The notes: generated from the letters alone by a model not told the origin. A stretch of 64,000 nucleotides of DNA from Paenibacillus oenotherae (GCF_019443105.1 NZ_JAHZIJ010000006.1:211329-275328), one strand, 5' to 3'; positions 33,192 to 42,688 are shown, counted from the stretch's first letter. Numbers and translations: made by a program.

Positions 33192-36089
33192 TTATTTATC
33201 CCTCCCGATCGTCAGAATAATCGTCATGGTCATGCCTACAACCGTCATGTACACGCCAAGATCAAACAGCATGGCGGTTGCGAGCTCTGTTGTGCCAAGA
33301 AGCGGAATATCGAAATAGCCGAACGTATGCGACAGAAAGGGAGCATCAAACAGGAATGAGCCGATCCCTGTAAGGATTGCCACCGATAAGCCGAGAGCTG
33401 TTAATACACGGTAATCAATCGGTATGACTTTGCGAAGCGTCCTTCTGCCATAAGCCATAGCCAGCAGAATGAGGGCTGCTGCAGCCATTAGCGCTCCAAT
33501 AAAGCCTCCTCCCGGATTGTTATGGCCGGTATTGAGCATGTACAGGGAGAACAATAGAATAATAACGATTGCAGCTTTGGCAATGGTCTTGAGAATAACA
33601 TCATTGCTCCTGACAGCCAGATTGCTTGTGCGGCTGCGTTTGCCCCTGCCGTTGTCTTGTTCATTGGCAGGCAAGGCCTGTTTATCGGAAGTGCCCGGCT
33701 GCAATCTGATCAAGGCGCAGATCCCGAATGCAGCGATGCCAAGTACGAGAATTTCCAGCATGGTATCGAAGCCGCGGAAATCAACGAGAATAACGTTGAC
33801 GACATTTTTGCCGCCTGCCAGCTTATAGCTCGACTCCAGGAAGAAATGCGATATCGATTCGAATGACCGTTCACTGCTGGCAATTAGCGCGAGCAGCGTC
33901 ATGGCGGCGCCGACTCCGACAGCAATGAGCAGATTGGACAATTTGAAGCGCAGCGCTGCTGCCTCCCTTTTCAGCTCCGGCAAATGATTGAAGCATAATA
34001 GAAATAGCGTGACGGATACGGTTTCAACAATGATCTGTGTTAGCGCAAGATCCGGTGCCCGGAAAATAACAAAGAACAAGGTAACCATATACCCCGCCGT
34101 CCCGGTCAAAATAATCGCGATCATGCGCGAGCTTGCGAAGGGAACTGCAATAACCGACAGGATCAGCACGATCATGCTGACAGCCTCGAACAACGACATC
34201 GGCGCAAAATCCGCAAGATGAAGCGCAGCCAGATCAACAGTTCTAAAGATTGTCCAACCGATTGCCGCGATCAAAAAGACGAATATATAAATCAAATAAT
34301 GCCGGATCGATCCCGTCATGTAGCGATTGGTCAGCCTGCGCGAGCCGGTATCCAGCAGCCTGAGCCCTTCGTCATAAGTGCGGTTCAATGTCAGCCTCCT
34401 GGTCCATAGCGGCTCGCGAATGGCGCTCAGACGAGCGTGCAGCTTGTAGAGGATCGTCCCCGCAAGGACAACACCGATCGTCATGAAGATCTCGGTTGTC
34501 CAGCCATGCCAGTGAGAGATCGTCACTACAAAATGCTCCCCAGGCACAAGCTGGCCCGGGTGTATAGCGGCCATTGCAGGCTCGATGATGGAATAGGACA
34601 ACAGATTCGGAAACAGACCGAACAGGATTGCAAGTACAGCTAGTGCAATGGGCGGCAGCAGCATGCCAACAGGCGCTTCACGCGGCTTCCTGTCCAGCTT
34701 GTCGGGCTGCTTACGCCCCAAGAACGTCCGGAACAACAGCAGCATGCTGTAGACGAATGTGAAGATGCTGGCGATCCATGCGGCAACCGGGAATAGTATG
34801 GCGAAGGATTCCATGTTCAGCTTGTCCATCCCCGTTATATTCAGCACAGCCGTGAAGAACATTTCCTTGCTCAGAAAGCCGTTGAACGGCGGAAGACCTG
34901 CCATGGAGAACGAGCCGATCAGCGCAATCGAGAATGTTAATGGCATGAATGACATTAACCCGCCAAGTCTGCGGATATCTCTCGTTCCCGTTTCATGGTC
35001 TACTATGCCGACCACCATGAACAGCGCTCCTTTGAACACGGCATGATTAATGAGATGGAAGACCGCCGCCATCGTTGCCGCAGTATAGAGCAAGGATTGA
35101 CTTCCCACGGAATAAAAGGCGCTTGCAGAGCCAAGGCCAAGCAAGCTCATCATAAGTCCAAGCTGGCTGATGGTGGAGTATGCCAGCATCGCCTTCAAAT
35201 CCGTCTGCTTCATCGCCCGGTAGGAACCGTAGATCAGGGTAACCATTCCTGCTAAGGATACAGACCAGAACCAGAGAGCATCGCCCGAGAATACAGGACT
35301 GAGCCGCGCGACCAGATACAATCCGGCCTTCACCATCGTTGCCGAATGAAGATATGCGCTGACCGGAGTAGGTGCTTCCATCGCATCCGGCAGCCAGATA
35401 TGGAAAGGAAATTGAGCAGACTTAGTAAACGCGCCAAGCAAAATCAGGAGCATCGCTGGTGCGAACAGCCCATCGCCCATGATGGCGCTCAGATCGCCAA
35501 TAATTGCACGGATGCTGAACGTCCCCGTCATGACATAGAGCAATACGAACCCGGCAAGCATCGCCAAGCCGCCGAATACCGTAATAACCATCGATTTCAG
35601 CGCACCGTATCTCGACTTTTCCCGATTATGCCAGAAGGCAATTAGCAAGAAGGAGGAAATGCTCGTCAATTCCCAGAACGCATACAGAACGATCATATTG
35701 TCGGACAGCACCACACCAAGCATTGCGCCCATAAACAGCAGCAGATAAATGTAAAACAGCCCCACTAGCTCCTTCCGCTTGTCCAGATAATAGATGGAAT
35801 ACAGCACAACCAATGTGCCAATCCCGCTAATAAGCAAGGCAAACAACAGACTGAGCCCATCCAGATATACAGTAAAATCAATGCCAAGCGACGGTATCCA
35901 GGGTATTCGTCCTGAGATTGCGTGCCCCTCCTGCACCGATGGAATTCGCGTTACAAAATAAATAAACAGCAGCGCAGGCGCAGGGATAATCAGCCATCCG
36001 GCATGAACACGACTCAGCAGCTTTTGAAGGAGCCGACAGGCTGCAGCCAGCAGAAACGGAAGCAGTATTGCCATATGAAGATGAGTCAC
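33192..36089 (-). CDS. mrpA: Na+/H+ antiporter MrpA-MrpB fusion
   Basis: About 965 residues from GTG 36089 (GGGAGG is 7 bases upstream; a TTG two codons earlier is too close). The NuoL-like part (about 1-490) has FWELTSISSFLLIAFW with the conserved Glu, and KSAQFPFHIWLPDAMEAPTPVSAYLHSATMVKAG with the key Lys. It is followed by the MrpA C-terminal region (about 590-790), a polar linker with KRSRTSN, and a complete MnhB domain (about 810-965, with NTGHNNPGGGFIGALMAAAA). In B. subtilis MrpA and MrpB are separate proteins; here they are one. First gene of mrpA(B)-C-D-E-F-G. Confidence 0.94.
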   Translation of the reverse strand: MTHLHMAILLPFLLAAACRLLQKLLSRVHAGWLIIPAPALLFIYFVTRIPSVQEGHAISGRIPWIPSLGIDFTVYLDGLSLLFALLISGIGTLVVLYSIYYLDKRKELVGLFYIYLLLFMGAMLGVVLSDNMIVLYAFWELTSISSFLLIAFWHNREKSRYGALKSMVITVFGGLAMLAGFVLLYVMTGTFSIRAIIGDLSAIMGDGLFAPAMLLILLGAFTKSAQFPFHIWLPDAMEAPTPVSAYLHSATMVKAGLYLVARLSPVFSGDALWFWSVSLAGMVTLIYGSYRAMKQTDLKAMLAYSTISQLGLMMSLLGLGSASAFYSVGSQSLLYTAATMAAVFHLINHAVFKGALFMVVGIVDHETGTRDIRRLGGLMSFMPLTFSIALIGSFSMAGLPPFNGFLSKEMFFTAVLNITGMDKLNMESFAILFPVAAWIASIFTFVYSMLLLFRTFLGRKQPDKLDRKPREAPVGMLLPPIALAVLAILFGLFPNLLSYSIIEPAMAAIHPGQLVPGEHFVVTISHWHGWTTEIFMTIGVVLAGTILYKLHARLSAIREPLWTRRLTLNRTYDEGLRLLDTGSRRLTNRYMTGSIRHYLIYIFVFLIAAIGWTIFRTVDLAALHLADFAPMSLFEAVSMIVLILSVIAVPFASSRMIAIILTGTAGYMVTLFFVIFRAPDLALTQIIVETVSVTLFLLCFNHLPELKREAAALRFKLSNLLIAVGVGAAMTLLALIASSERSFESISHFFLESSYKLAGGKNVVNVILVDFRGFDTMLEILVLGIAAFGICALIRLQPGTSDKQALPANEQDNGRGKRSRTSNLAVRSNDVILKTIAKAAIVIILLFSLYMLNTGHNNPGGGFIGALMAAAALILLAMAYGRRTLRKVIPIDYRVLTALGLSVAILTGIGSFLFDAPFLSHTFGYFDIPLLGTTELATAMLFDLGVYMTVVGMTMTIILTIGRDK

Positions 36090-36095
36090 TTTCAA

Positions 36096-36596
36096 TCCTC
36101 CCTCACTATTGTCAGAATTAGAAGCTTAGCATTTCCATAAATCGTTAAAAGTAAGTGCAGCAGACAGGAGAAACTTAAAGAGAAACTTAAAGAGAAACCA
36201 AAAAAACGCAAAAAGAGCCCGCTGTTGGCAGGCTCCTCCGGTCAAACAAATATGAGATTTACTAAACTGGTGTTAAGTATATCGTTCCGTCTTCCGGTTG
36301 TCAAAGATGAATTAATCGCTCTACAGGAACCCTTCGTGCTCAATTCCTGCAATTGTGCATCCTTTGATGTCCATATCAAGCCGGCCTGGCATCATTCCTG
36401 CTATACCGCATCTTTTTGTCAGCCTAAGCCTATAGTGAGGGAGAAATTGCTAGAATACCTGCTCTATCGCAGGCTTTTCGCTTAATTAACCTGATTCAGC
36501 AAAAATAGATGCACTTTTGCAGGTTTGCGCACCGCGCATTCTACTATAGTATTCCACCGGGCAACTCAAGCAAGGTGGTGGTGGCTACTGCATAAG
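36096..36596. other. Intergenic region with degenerate hairpin-repeat sequence
   Basis: 501 bp without a supported gene. 36168-36199 is a short 12-bp tandem repeat (AAACTTAAAGAG). 36205-36234 is a terminator. 36320-36540 carries fragments of the CCTGC/GCAGG hairpin family (for example TACCTGCTCTATCGCAGGC near 36457), in more degenerate form than at 27725-28540. The frame across 36225-36485 is not credible. Confidence 0.6.
36205..36234 (-). terminator. Rho-independent terminator after the small ORF
   Basis: On the minus strand GAGCCTGCCAACAGCGGGCTC forms a hairpin followed by TTTTTGCGTTTTTTTGG. It ends the transcript coming from the small ORF or metE, or both. Confidence 0.7.
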
Positions 36597-36758
36597 CTAC
36601 TCATAGATCAACTGCCAGCGTTCCAACTGATCTGGCGAAGCATAGCTGAGATGATGGAATAAGGTCGTCAAATCTTCTCTATTCATATTGTACATCATGG
36701 AGCGTATCACCTGGTCATCATCCACGGACATCAGAAAATATAAGAGATCTTGCCGCAT
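36597..36758 (-). CDS. Small protein of unknown function, 53 residues
   Basis: ATG at 36758 is preceded by GCAGGAGGG with 7 bases spacing, one of the best ribosome binding sites in the region, and the frame runs to TAG 36597. The protein is acidic and helical (MRQDLLYFLMSVDDDQVIRS at the start, SPDQLERWQLIYE at the end), with no membrane segment or known motif. It is 57 bp after metE and followed by a terminator, so it may be the last gene of the metE transcript. Confidence 0.6.
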   Translation of the reverse strand: MRQDLLYFLMSVDDDQVIRSMMYNMNREDLTTLFHHLSYASPDQLERWQLIYE

Positions 36759-36815
36759 ATATCCCTCCTGCTACCTTTATTTGGACAGGGCATTCATCTT
36801 AGCGCTGCCAGCAGC

Positions 36816-39119
36816 TTATGCCTTTACATTTTGCAGCTTCTCGCGTGCAATTTGGGCAGCTTGAATCATGTTCTTAAGCGACGGGGCTGTCTCTGCCCAG
36901 CCTCTCGTCTTCAGGCCGCAATCGGGATTGATCCAGAACAGCTCCGGGTCCAGCACTCGAAGCGCCCGGTCGATCATCTCCGACATCTCATCGACAGACG
37001 GTACACGCGGACTATGAATATCATAGACGCCAAGCCCGATGCCATGATCATAACCCTGAAGCTCGAAGCTTGCGATCAGTTCGCCATGACTGCGTGACGT
37101 CTCGATCGAGATGACATCCGCATCCAGCGCAAGGATGGAATCGATCATATCATGGAATTCACAGTAGCACATATGGGTATGAATCTGTGTCGTGTCCTGC
37201 ACGCTCGCCGCCGATAGACGGAATGCTTTCACCGCCCATTGGAGATAAGCTTCCTGATCCCGCTGCTTGAGAGGCAATCCTTCGCGCAGTGCAGGCTCAT
37301 CCACCTGAATCATCTCAATGCCGGCATCCTCCAGAGCGAGCACTTCACTCTTGAGCGCTAGCGCGATCTGGTTCGCCACGGCCTCACGGCTGAGGTCATC
37401 ACGCACAAACGACCAATTCAGAATGGTAATGGGACCTGTCAGCATGCCTTTCACAGGCAGGCTTGTCAACGATTGCGCATAGGCGCTCTCCTTGACCGTC
37501 ATTGGAGCGGCGAAAGCCACATCTCCGTAAATGACGGGCGGCTTTACACAGCGGGAACCGTAAGACTGCACCCAACCGTTCTGGGTGAACAGGAACCCAT
37601 CCAGCTTCTCTCCGAAAAATTCTACCATGTCCGTCCGTTCAAACTCGCCATGAACAAGCACATCAAGCCCGATCTCTTCCTGAATGCGAATACAGGACTC
37701 GATCTCACGGTTCACAAACGCCTCGTACTGCGCTTGATCCCACTCATTGCGGCGCCACTTCAGACGGGCTTGGCGCACCTCCGGCGTCTGCGGGAAGCTG
37801 CCGATCGTGGTCGTAGGCAGAAGCGGCAGCTTCCATTTGCCGCGCTGCAGCTTGACACGATCACTGAACGGAAGATTCCGCTTCTCCCGCACAGCATCGA
37901 TTGCGGCCATAGCATCGGCAATGTCCTTCCTGTTTCGCTCCGGAAGGGAGCGGAATTGGGACAGCGCCTGACGGCTGCTGTCAAGTCCAGCAGATATGCC
38001 GGACTCATTCTGTCCGTTAAGCAATGCCCTCAGCAGCACGAGCTCATCCAGCTTCTCATTCGCGTATGCAAGCGAGCCTTTGATCGTCTCATTCAGCTTC
38101 ACTTCGCGCTGCAGCGACACCGGAACATGGAGGAGACTGCAGGATGGCTGCAGAATAATGCGCTCTTGGGGCACTGTTTTCAGCAGAGCTTGAATCAGCA
38201 CGAGCTTGGCGTCCAGGTCAGAGCGCCAAATATTGCGTCCATCAATAACACCAGCTCCAAGCCACTTGTCTGCAGGCCAGCCATGAGCAGCCAGCGAAGC
38301 AGCATTGCCTCCGTTATCATGCACGAAATCAAGTCCGATGCCGCTTACTGGCAGCTTTACAAGCCGCTCATAATGCTCCGCAGCTTCAAAATACGTTTGA
38401 AGCATTATATGCAGCTTAGGCACCTCTTTATTAATCTGCGCATAGATGGATTCCACGAGCGCAAACTCTTCCACTCCGGTGTCCGTAACTAGCGCCGGCT
38501 CATCGATCTGAACCCATGCGACGCCCTCCGTTTCCAGCTCCTTCAGCAACTGTACATAAAGGGGCAGGAATTGCTTTACTTTCTCGCCCAATTGTTGAGC
38601 GGGAAAGCCCTTCGACAGCTTGAGGAAGGTATAGAGGCCTACAATAACCGGTCTTCCTTCGATTCCTGCTTTGGCTTTCGCAAAGCGATAGGCGGACAAC
38701 GGCTTATTCTCAATCAATCGCGGGGCTTCTTCTCCGATCTCCGGGACGATGTAATGGTAATTTGTATTGAACCATTTGGTCATCTCACAGGCCGTTGCCG
38801 ATGCATTCCCGCGAGCCATAGCATAATAAATATTAAGTGACCATTCCTCGCCTGCCTGTTTGAACCGGGCTGGAATTACCCCAAGCATCACCGCCATGTC
38901 CAGCATATGATCATAATAAGTAAAGTCATTAACCGGAATGGAGTCGAGATTTTTCGCTTTTTGCACTTCAAGATGAGCCAGCTGTATACGCTCCATCTCA
39001 ACTTTGAAGTCTTCTTGGCCAAGCTTCCCGGACCAGTAGGCTTCAAGCGCTTTCTTCCATTCCCGATCCTCGCCGATTCGAGGATAACCCAGGTTTGCTG
39101 TTGTAATTTGACCTTGCAT
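36816..39119 (-). CDS. metE: Cobalamin-independent methionine synthase MetE
   Basis: 767 residues from ATG 39119 (GGAGG is 10 bases upstream; an ATG three codons earlier is too close). MetE transfers a methyl group from 5-methyltetrahydropteroyl-triglutamate to homocysteine. The N-terminal domain begins TANLGYPRIGEDREWKKALE, and the catalytic domain has TTTIGSFPQT and the zinc-site segments IHTHMCYCEFHDM (His and Cys), SIETSRSHGE (Glu) and INPDCGLKTR (Cys). A cobalamin riboswitch with a terminator precedes it, so the gene should be shut off when B12 is plentiful. Confidence 0.96.
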   Translation of the reverse strand: MQGQITTANLGYPRIGEDREWKKALEAYWSGKLGQEDFKVEMERIQLAHLEVQKAKNLDSIPVNDFTYYDHMLDMAVMLGVIPARFKQAGEEWSLNIYYAMARGNASATACEMTKWFNTNYHYIVPEIGEEAPRLIENKPLSAYRFAKAKAGIEGRPVIVGLYTFLKLSKGFPAQQLGEKVKQFLPLYVQLLKELETEGVAWVQIDEPALVTDTGVEEFALVESIYAQINKEVPKLHIMLQTYFEAAEHYERLVKLPVSGIGLDFVHDNGGNAASLAAHGWPADKWLGAGVIDGRNIWRSDLDAKLVLIQALLKTVPQERIILQPSCSLLHVPVSLQREVKLNETIKGSLAYANEKLDELVLLRALLNGQNESGISAGLDSSRQALSQFRSLPERNRKDIADAMAAIDAVREKRNLPFSDRVKLQRGKWKLPLLPTTTIGSFPQTPEVRQARLKWRRNEWDQAQYEAFVNREIESCIRIQEEIGLDVLVHGEFERTDMVEFFGEKLDGFLFTQNGWVQSYGSRCVKPPVIYGDVAFAAPMTVKESAYAQSLTSLPVKGMLTGPITILNWSFVRDDLSREAVANQIALALKSEVLALEDAGIEMIQVDEPALREGLPLKQRDQEAYLQWAVKAFRLSAASVQDTTQIHTHMCYCEFHDMIDSILALDADVISIETSRSHGELIASFELQGYDHGIGLGVYDIHSPRVPSVDEMSEMIDRALRVLDPELFWINPDCGLKTRGWAETAPSLKNMIQAAQIAREKLQNVKA

Positions 39120-39162
39120 ACGTTTCATTCCTCCAGTGTAGTTGGTTAAATGGACACAACAT

Positions 39163-39207
39163 AAAAAGGCGTCTCTCCCCTAAATCTGACAAGGGGAAAG
39201 ACGCCTC
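39163..39207 (-). terminator. metE: Riboswitch expression-platform terminator
   Basis: On the minus strand GGCGTCTTTCCCCT (39192-39205) pairs with AGGGGAGAGACGCC (39168-39181), followed by TTTTTA. It lies between the cobalamin aptamer and the metE start. Confidence 0.85.
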
Positions 39208-39263
39208 CGCTAATAATCACTCGATGGATGCCGTCTAACACCTCCCTATCTTCCGTAGGTAAA

Positions 39264-39455
39264 GCAGTGCTGTTGAAACAGGCAGGTCTCCTGGCTTTAG
39301 GCGTCATCATCTGCAGCAGCCTTCCCGGTATTCTTGCAACCAGTGGCATATTGCTGCGACTCTTCCATTACAGTGGCGGGACCGCGTCGGCATTGCACCG
39401 AACTTCCCTATTAAGCTGATCCGGGTCTTACACGCCGGACAGCACCTGTTTCCGT
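39264..39455 (-). ncRNA. Cobalamin (B12) riboswitch
   Basis: Read on the minus strand the leader shows the conserved aptamer elements in order: GGTGCTG at the 5' side, GGGAA followed by CGGTGCAATGCCG, GCGGTCCCGCCACTGTAATG (about 39362-39384), and AAGCCAGGAGACCTGCC (about 39281-39298). In the known family B12 binding closes the J6/3-L5 interaction and favours the terminator. It controls metE, the B12-independent enzyme, which suggests that the organism also has a B12-dependent methionine synthase. Confidence 0.95.
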
Positions 39456-39496
39456 TATTCAATTGTCGGAGCTAACAAAATAGGAATACATCGTAC

Positions 39497-39525
39497 ATCA
39501 TAACCAATCGTTCGCAATTCGGCAA
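39497..39525 (-). promoter_or_regulatory. Sigma-A promoter of metE leader
   Basis: On the minus strand TTGCCG (39520-39525) and TATGAT (39497-39502) are 17 bp apart, upstream of the riboswitch. Confidence 0.6.
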
Positions 39526-39587
39526 GTCAAATTGATAGACAAGCTATAGCTGCCATTATGATCGCAATGACCTCTCCCATAAGCAAA

Positions 39588-39615
39588 GGACGGCCGCCTT
39601 TTCAGGCTGCCGTCC
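39588..39615 (-). terminator. Hairpin after the DUF2203 gene
   Basis: GGACGGCAGCC pairs with GGCGGCCGTCC on the minus strand, followed by TTTGC. The T-run is short. Confidence 0.45.
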
Positions 39616-39658
39616 ATATTTAACCCCGTTAAATATTAATGACAATAAACTACGTTCA

Positions 39659-40066
39659 TCATGCCTCTGGATGCTCTTTCCGCCCGATAAAACCTTCATT
39701 CCATCCGTGATAATGGGTAATGCGTTCCTCGCCTTCCTTCCAGCAGATCAATACCTCTTCACCGTCCAGAACTGCCGGAAAGTCGATTAATCCAGGGGAG
39801 ATCATCTTGAGCATTACCCCTCTTCTAATAAAATTCTCGACTAGCAGATCAACCTCGATGCGCATAAATTCCAGCTGTCCTTCCGCCTCGAAGAACGGGT
39901 CTTCTACCGTGCTGACGGGAGACGGCTCGTGCTGGAGACGCTTCTGCTGCAGCTCCCGATATTGGCGCTCATAATGATCCGTCAACGCTTGCAGCTTCTG
40001 CAAATTCTCCTTCAGTTCAGGCAGCAGTTCATTCGCTTCTTCCAGCGTAAATATTTTATCGACCAT
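39659..40066 (-). CDS. DUF2203-family protein
   Basis: About 135 residues from ATG 40066 (AAGGAA upstream); the frame is open 21 codons further but overlaps the spacer after uppP. FTLEEANELLPELKENLQKL is the family start, followed by a coiled-coil segment, FMRIEVDLLVENFIRRGV and the C-terminal LIDFPAVLDGEEVLICWKEG. Members are small cytoplasmic proteins of unknown function. It lies 75 bp after uppP on the same strand and may be transcribed with it. Confidence 0.85.
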   Translation of the reverse strand: MVDKIFTLEEANELLPELKENLQKLQALTDHYERQYRELQQKRLQHEPSPVSTVEDPFFEAEGQLEFMRIEVDLLVENFIRRGVMLKMISPGLIDFPAVLDGEEVLICWKEGEERITHYHGWNEGFIGRKEHPEA

Positions 40067-40140
40067 GCTATTGTTCCTTCCTCTCCGGAGAGGCTGCAAG
40101 AATAGGCAAGGGCCTTCCTCTCGCTCCAATCCCCTACATC

Positions 40141-40938
40141 CTACAAATATAGAATAACGAAGAACAGAATGGCAAGCACGAACCGGTAATAAGCAAACCA
40201 GGACAAACGAAGCCGCTTAATAATGTTCAGGAAAGTTACAATGGCAATCATAGCGACAATGAATGCGGACGCCAGCCCAACCAGGAACAGCGGGATATCG
40301 CTTGCTGAGAGAAACTCCCGGCTCTTGTACAGATCATATGCCGATGCCCCGAACATGATCGGAACCGATATAATAAATGTAAACTCAGCCGCTGCCTTCT
40401 GGCTGGTGCCGATGAGCATGCCGCCCGAGATGGTGGAGCCGGATCTGGAGAAGCCAGGCCATACGGCCAAACATTGAAACAACCCGATGCCGAATGCTTG
40501 CTTGTATGTAATGTCATCCATCGTCTCTGCACTGACCCGTCTGCGGACCCGGTCTGCAACGATCATCAGAATACCTCCGGCGATCAGGCCGATGAGTACA
40601 GGCGTTGGCCCGAACAGATGCTTCTTCATGTAGCCGTAGATCGTAAAGCCGACGAATACGAATGGTATAAGTGCTAAGCCTACATGAATAATATTAATAC
40701 CTGGACGTTTAAGAGCAGCTGGCGTAATGTTCATGAAGCCTACGAATCTTTTCCAATACAGCACCAGTACAGCCAGCACCGCGCCGAGTTGAATAACGAC
40801 CTTGAAGGTTGAGGCGAGATCGCCCTCGAAATTCAGCAGATGTCCCGCTAAAATCATATGTCCGGTTGAAGAGACCGGCAAAAATTCTGTCAATCCTTCG
40901 ATTATTCCCATGATGACTGCATTAATATAATCATTCAA
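40141..40938 (-). CDS. uppP: Undecaprenyl-diphosphatase UppP (BacA type)
   Basis: 265 residues from TTG 40938, placed 8 bases after GGAGG; the frame continues upstream across the end of the permease gene. IIEGLTEFLPVSSTGHMILAG (about 10-30) and VWPGFSRSGSTISGGML (about 153-169) are the two BacA active-site segments, in a protein of about seven helices. The enzyme dephosphorylates undecaprenyl pyrophosphate to recycle the lipid carrier. Downstream of a BcrAB-type ABC transporter and a two-component system, it fits a bacitracin-resistance role. Confidence 0.94.
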   Translation of the reverse strand: MNDYINAVIMGIIEGLTEFLPVSSTGHMILAGHLLNFEGDLASTFKVVIQLGAVLAVLVLYWKRFVGFMNITPAALKRPGINIIHVGLALIPFVFVGFTIYGYMKKHLFGPTPVLIGLIAGGILMIVADRVRRRVSAETMDDITYKQAFGIGLFQCLAVWPGFSRSGSTISGGMLIGTSQKAAAEFTFIISVPIMFGASAYDLYKSREFLSASDIPLFLVGLASAFIVAMIAIVTFLNIIKRLRLSWFAYYRFVLAILFFVILYL

Positions 40939-40957
40939 ACCAAAAACCTCCACTTTC

Positions 40958-41704
40958 TTATTGAATATCAAGTCTTCTAAAATAGATCACCGTTGCCAGA
41001 AATCCAGCCGCTGCTACGAGCAGGATCGCAATGTAAGAATAATAGAGCGGATATTGCGGAACGGGCTCATAATTCGCGATTACTTGTACAGCGGACCATG
41101 GATTCAGCGCCTTGTATTCCCGGTTGGCCAGTGCCACGTTGCCCATCGTGATGGCAGCAGTGAATATGATCGTGGGCACATAATTGCGGAACAGGAAAGT
41201 AATGAACATCGTTGGCGTCGACAGCAGAAATAACAGACTTCCTCCTATTATAAATTGTTTGAAGGAAGTAAGTAAAACACCCGCGCTTAATCCTTCGAAC
41301 TGGCCGATAAGCCCCAGAGCAAGCGTCAGCGCCCAGGCTGCAATCGTAAGGAGCATGATCCAGAAGAACAGCAGCACCAATTTGCTTACTATCAGGCCCG
41401 TTCTGGATACCGGAATCGTCAACAGATTTTTCAGCGTGTCCTCTTCATGCTCACGATTGAAAATATAGGCCGTTATTACGCCATATAACAATGTTCCGAT
41501 CAGCAACAGCACGTACAAATTGGTATTGTAGAACACTTCCTCATAATGAACGGCTGAATCCGGCTTCTTGACTTTCAAATCAAGGAACCCGATAAAGACC
41601 ATAAGCGGTGCTGCGGACGCCCCAATCAAGCTTACCAGCAGCATTTTGGCCCGTTTCAGCTTTAACAACTCCGTATACAGCAGATTAACCAATCGTTCCA
41701 CCAC
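40958..41704 (-). CDS. ABC transporter permease, BcrB-like
   Basis: 248 residues with six membrane helices and no ATPase domain (ABC2-type permease). The pattern LLYTELLKLKRAKMLLVSLIGA at the start and FNREHEEDTLKNLLTIPVSR between helices is typical of the permeases paired with BcrA-like ATPases. It overlaps the ATPase gene by 20 bp, so it is translated with it. The pair probably moves bacitracin or a related lipid-II-binding peptide, or protects its target. Confidence 0.88.
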   Translation of the reverse strand: MVERLVNLLYTELLKLKRAKMLLVSLIGASAAPLMVFIGFLDLKVKKPDSAVHYEEVFYNTNLYVLLLIGTLLYGVITAYIFNREHEEDTLKNLLTIPVSRTGLIVSKLVLLFFWIMLLTIAAWALTLALGLIGQFEGLSAGVLLTSFKQFIIGGSLLFLLSTPTMFITFLFRNYVPTIIFTAAITMGNVALANREYKALNPWSAVQVIANYEPVPQYPLYYSYIAILLVAAAGFLATVIYFRRLDIQ

Positions 41705-42605
41705 CTATCAATTGAACGAAATAGTCTTCCAATTTGTTTTCGCTCATTGCAATTCCGGAAACCTCTATACCGCTCTCCACGAACAATTTGTTGATCCCGC
41801 TCTGCTGTCCGATATGGGAATAGACACGGATAATGCCCTCTCCCTGCACCTCATAATCATACGTATGGAAGTACTGCTCCAAGAGCATGGCAGCTTTATT
41901 GTCGTTAGACACATGAAATTCCACATATTTGCGGTTCCGCTTCCCCAGGTCCTCCATCTCAAGCTCTTCCAGCAGCCTGCCCTGATGGACAATGCCAATT
42001 ACATCTGCCAGCTGCTCGATCTCGGAGAGGATATGGGTGGAGATCAGAATCGTTATCTTCCTTTCTTCCGCCAGCGATCGGATCAGCTTCCGAATTTCCT
42101 TAATCCCGATCGGGTCAAGCCCATTCGTCGGCTCATCCAGAATCAACAGCTCAGGATGATGCAGAATCGCTCGGGCGATCCCGAGCCGCTGCTTCATGCC
42201 CAAGGAATATTTGCCGACCCTTTTCTTCGTCTCATGCTGCAGCCCGACAATCTCCAGCGCTTCATCGATGGCCCTCCGCTTATGAACGCCCATAAGCCTG
42301 GCATTGACAAGTAGATTCTCACTGGCTGTCAGGTTCATATAAAAACCGGAAAATTCCACAATAGAGCCTACTCTTCTCAGAATCTCCTTCTGCCTGGCAA
42401 GCAGGTTCTCTCCGAAAATCTCGATCTGCCCGTCTGTAGGCTTGATGAGCCCCAGCAGCATACGGATCGTCGTTGTTTTGCCTGCCCCGTTCTGGCCGAG
42501 AAAACCATAGATCTGTCCCTGCTTCACATGCATAGCAAGGTTGTCTACCGCCTTCTGCGTGCCATAAATCTTGGTTAAACCACTCGTTCTGATAATCGTT
42601 TCCAT
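41685..42605 (-). CDS. ABC transporter ATP-binding protein, BcrA-like
   Basis: 306 residues. Walker A GQNGAGKT (37-44), signature YSLGMKQR (133-140), Walker B LLILDEP (153-159) followed by TNGLDPIGI, and the H-loop in ILISTH are complete. The C-terminal 90 residues are the BcrA-type extension. It overlaps the permease gene and follows the histidine kinase gene by 83 bp, so it completes the transporter of the cluster. Confidence 0.95.
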   Translation of the reverse strand: METIIRTSGLTKIYGTQKAVDNLAMHVKQGQIYGFLGQNGAGKTTTIRMLLGLIKPTDGQIEIFGENLLARQKEILRRVGSIVEFSGFYMNLTASENLLVNARLMGVHKRRAIDEALEIVGLQHETKKRVGKYSLGMKQRLGIARAILHHPELLILDEPTNGLDPIGIKEIRKLIRSLAEERKITILISTHILSEIEQLADVIGIVHQGRLLEELEMEDLGKRNRKYVEFHVSNDNKAAMLLEQYFHTYDYEVQGEGIIRVYSHIGQQSGINKLFVESGIEVSGIAMSENKLEDYFVQLIGGGTIG

Positions 42606-42688
42606 CTTGACCTCCTGCTCTAAACTGCTGTCTGACAGCTCATAGTTAAATAATAAGCAGACGATCTTATATGCCTCTTAATAAGTTC

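Noticed and set aside
37473-38492. 339-residue plus-strand frame
   Set aside because: Lies entirely within metE on the opposite strand; composition and lack of ribosome binding site mark it as a shadow.
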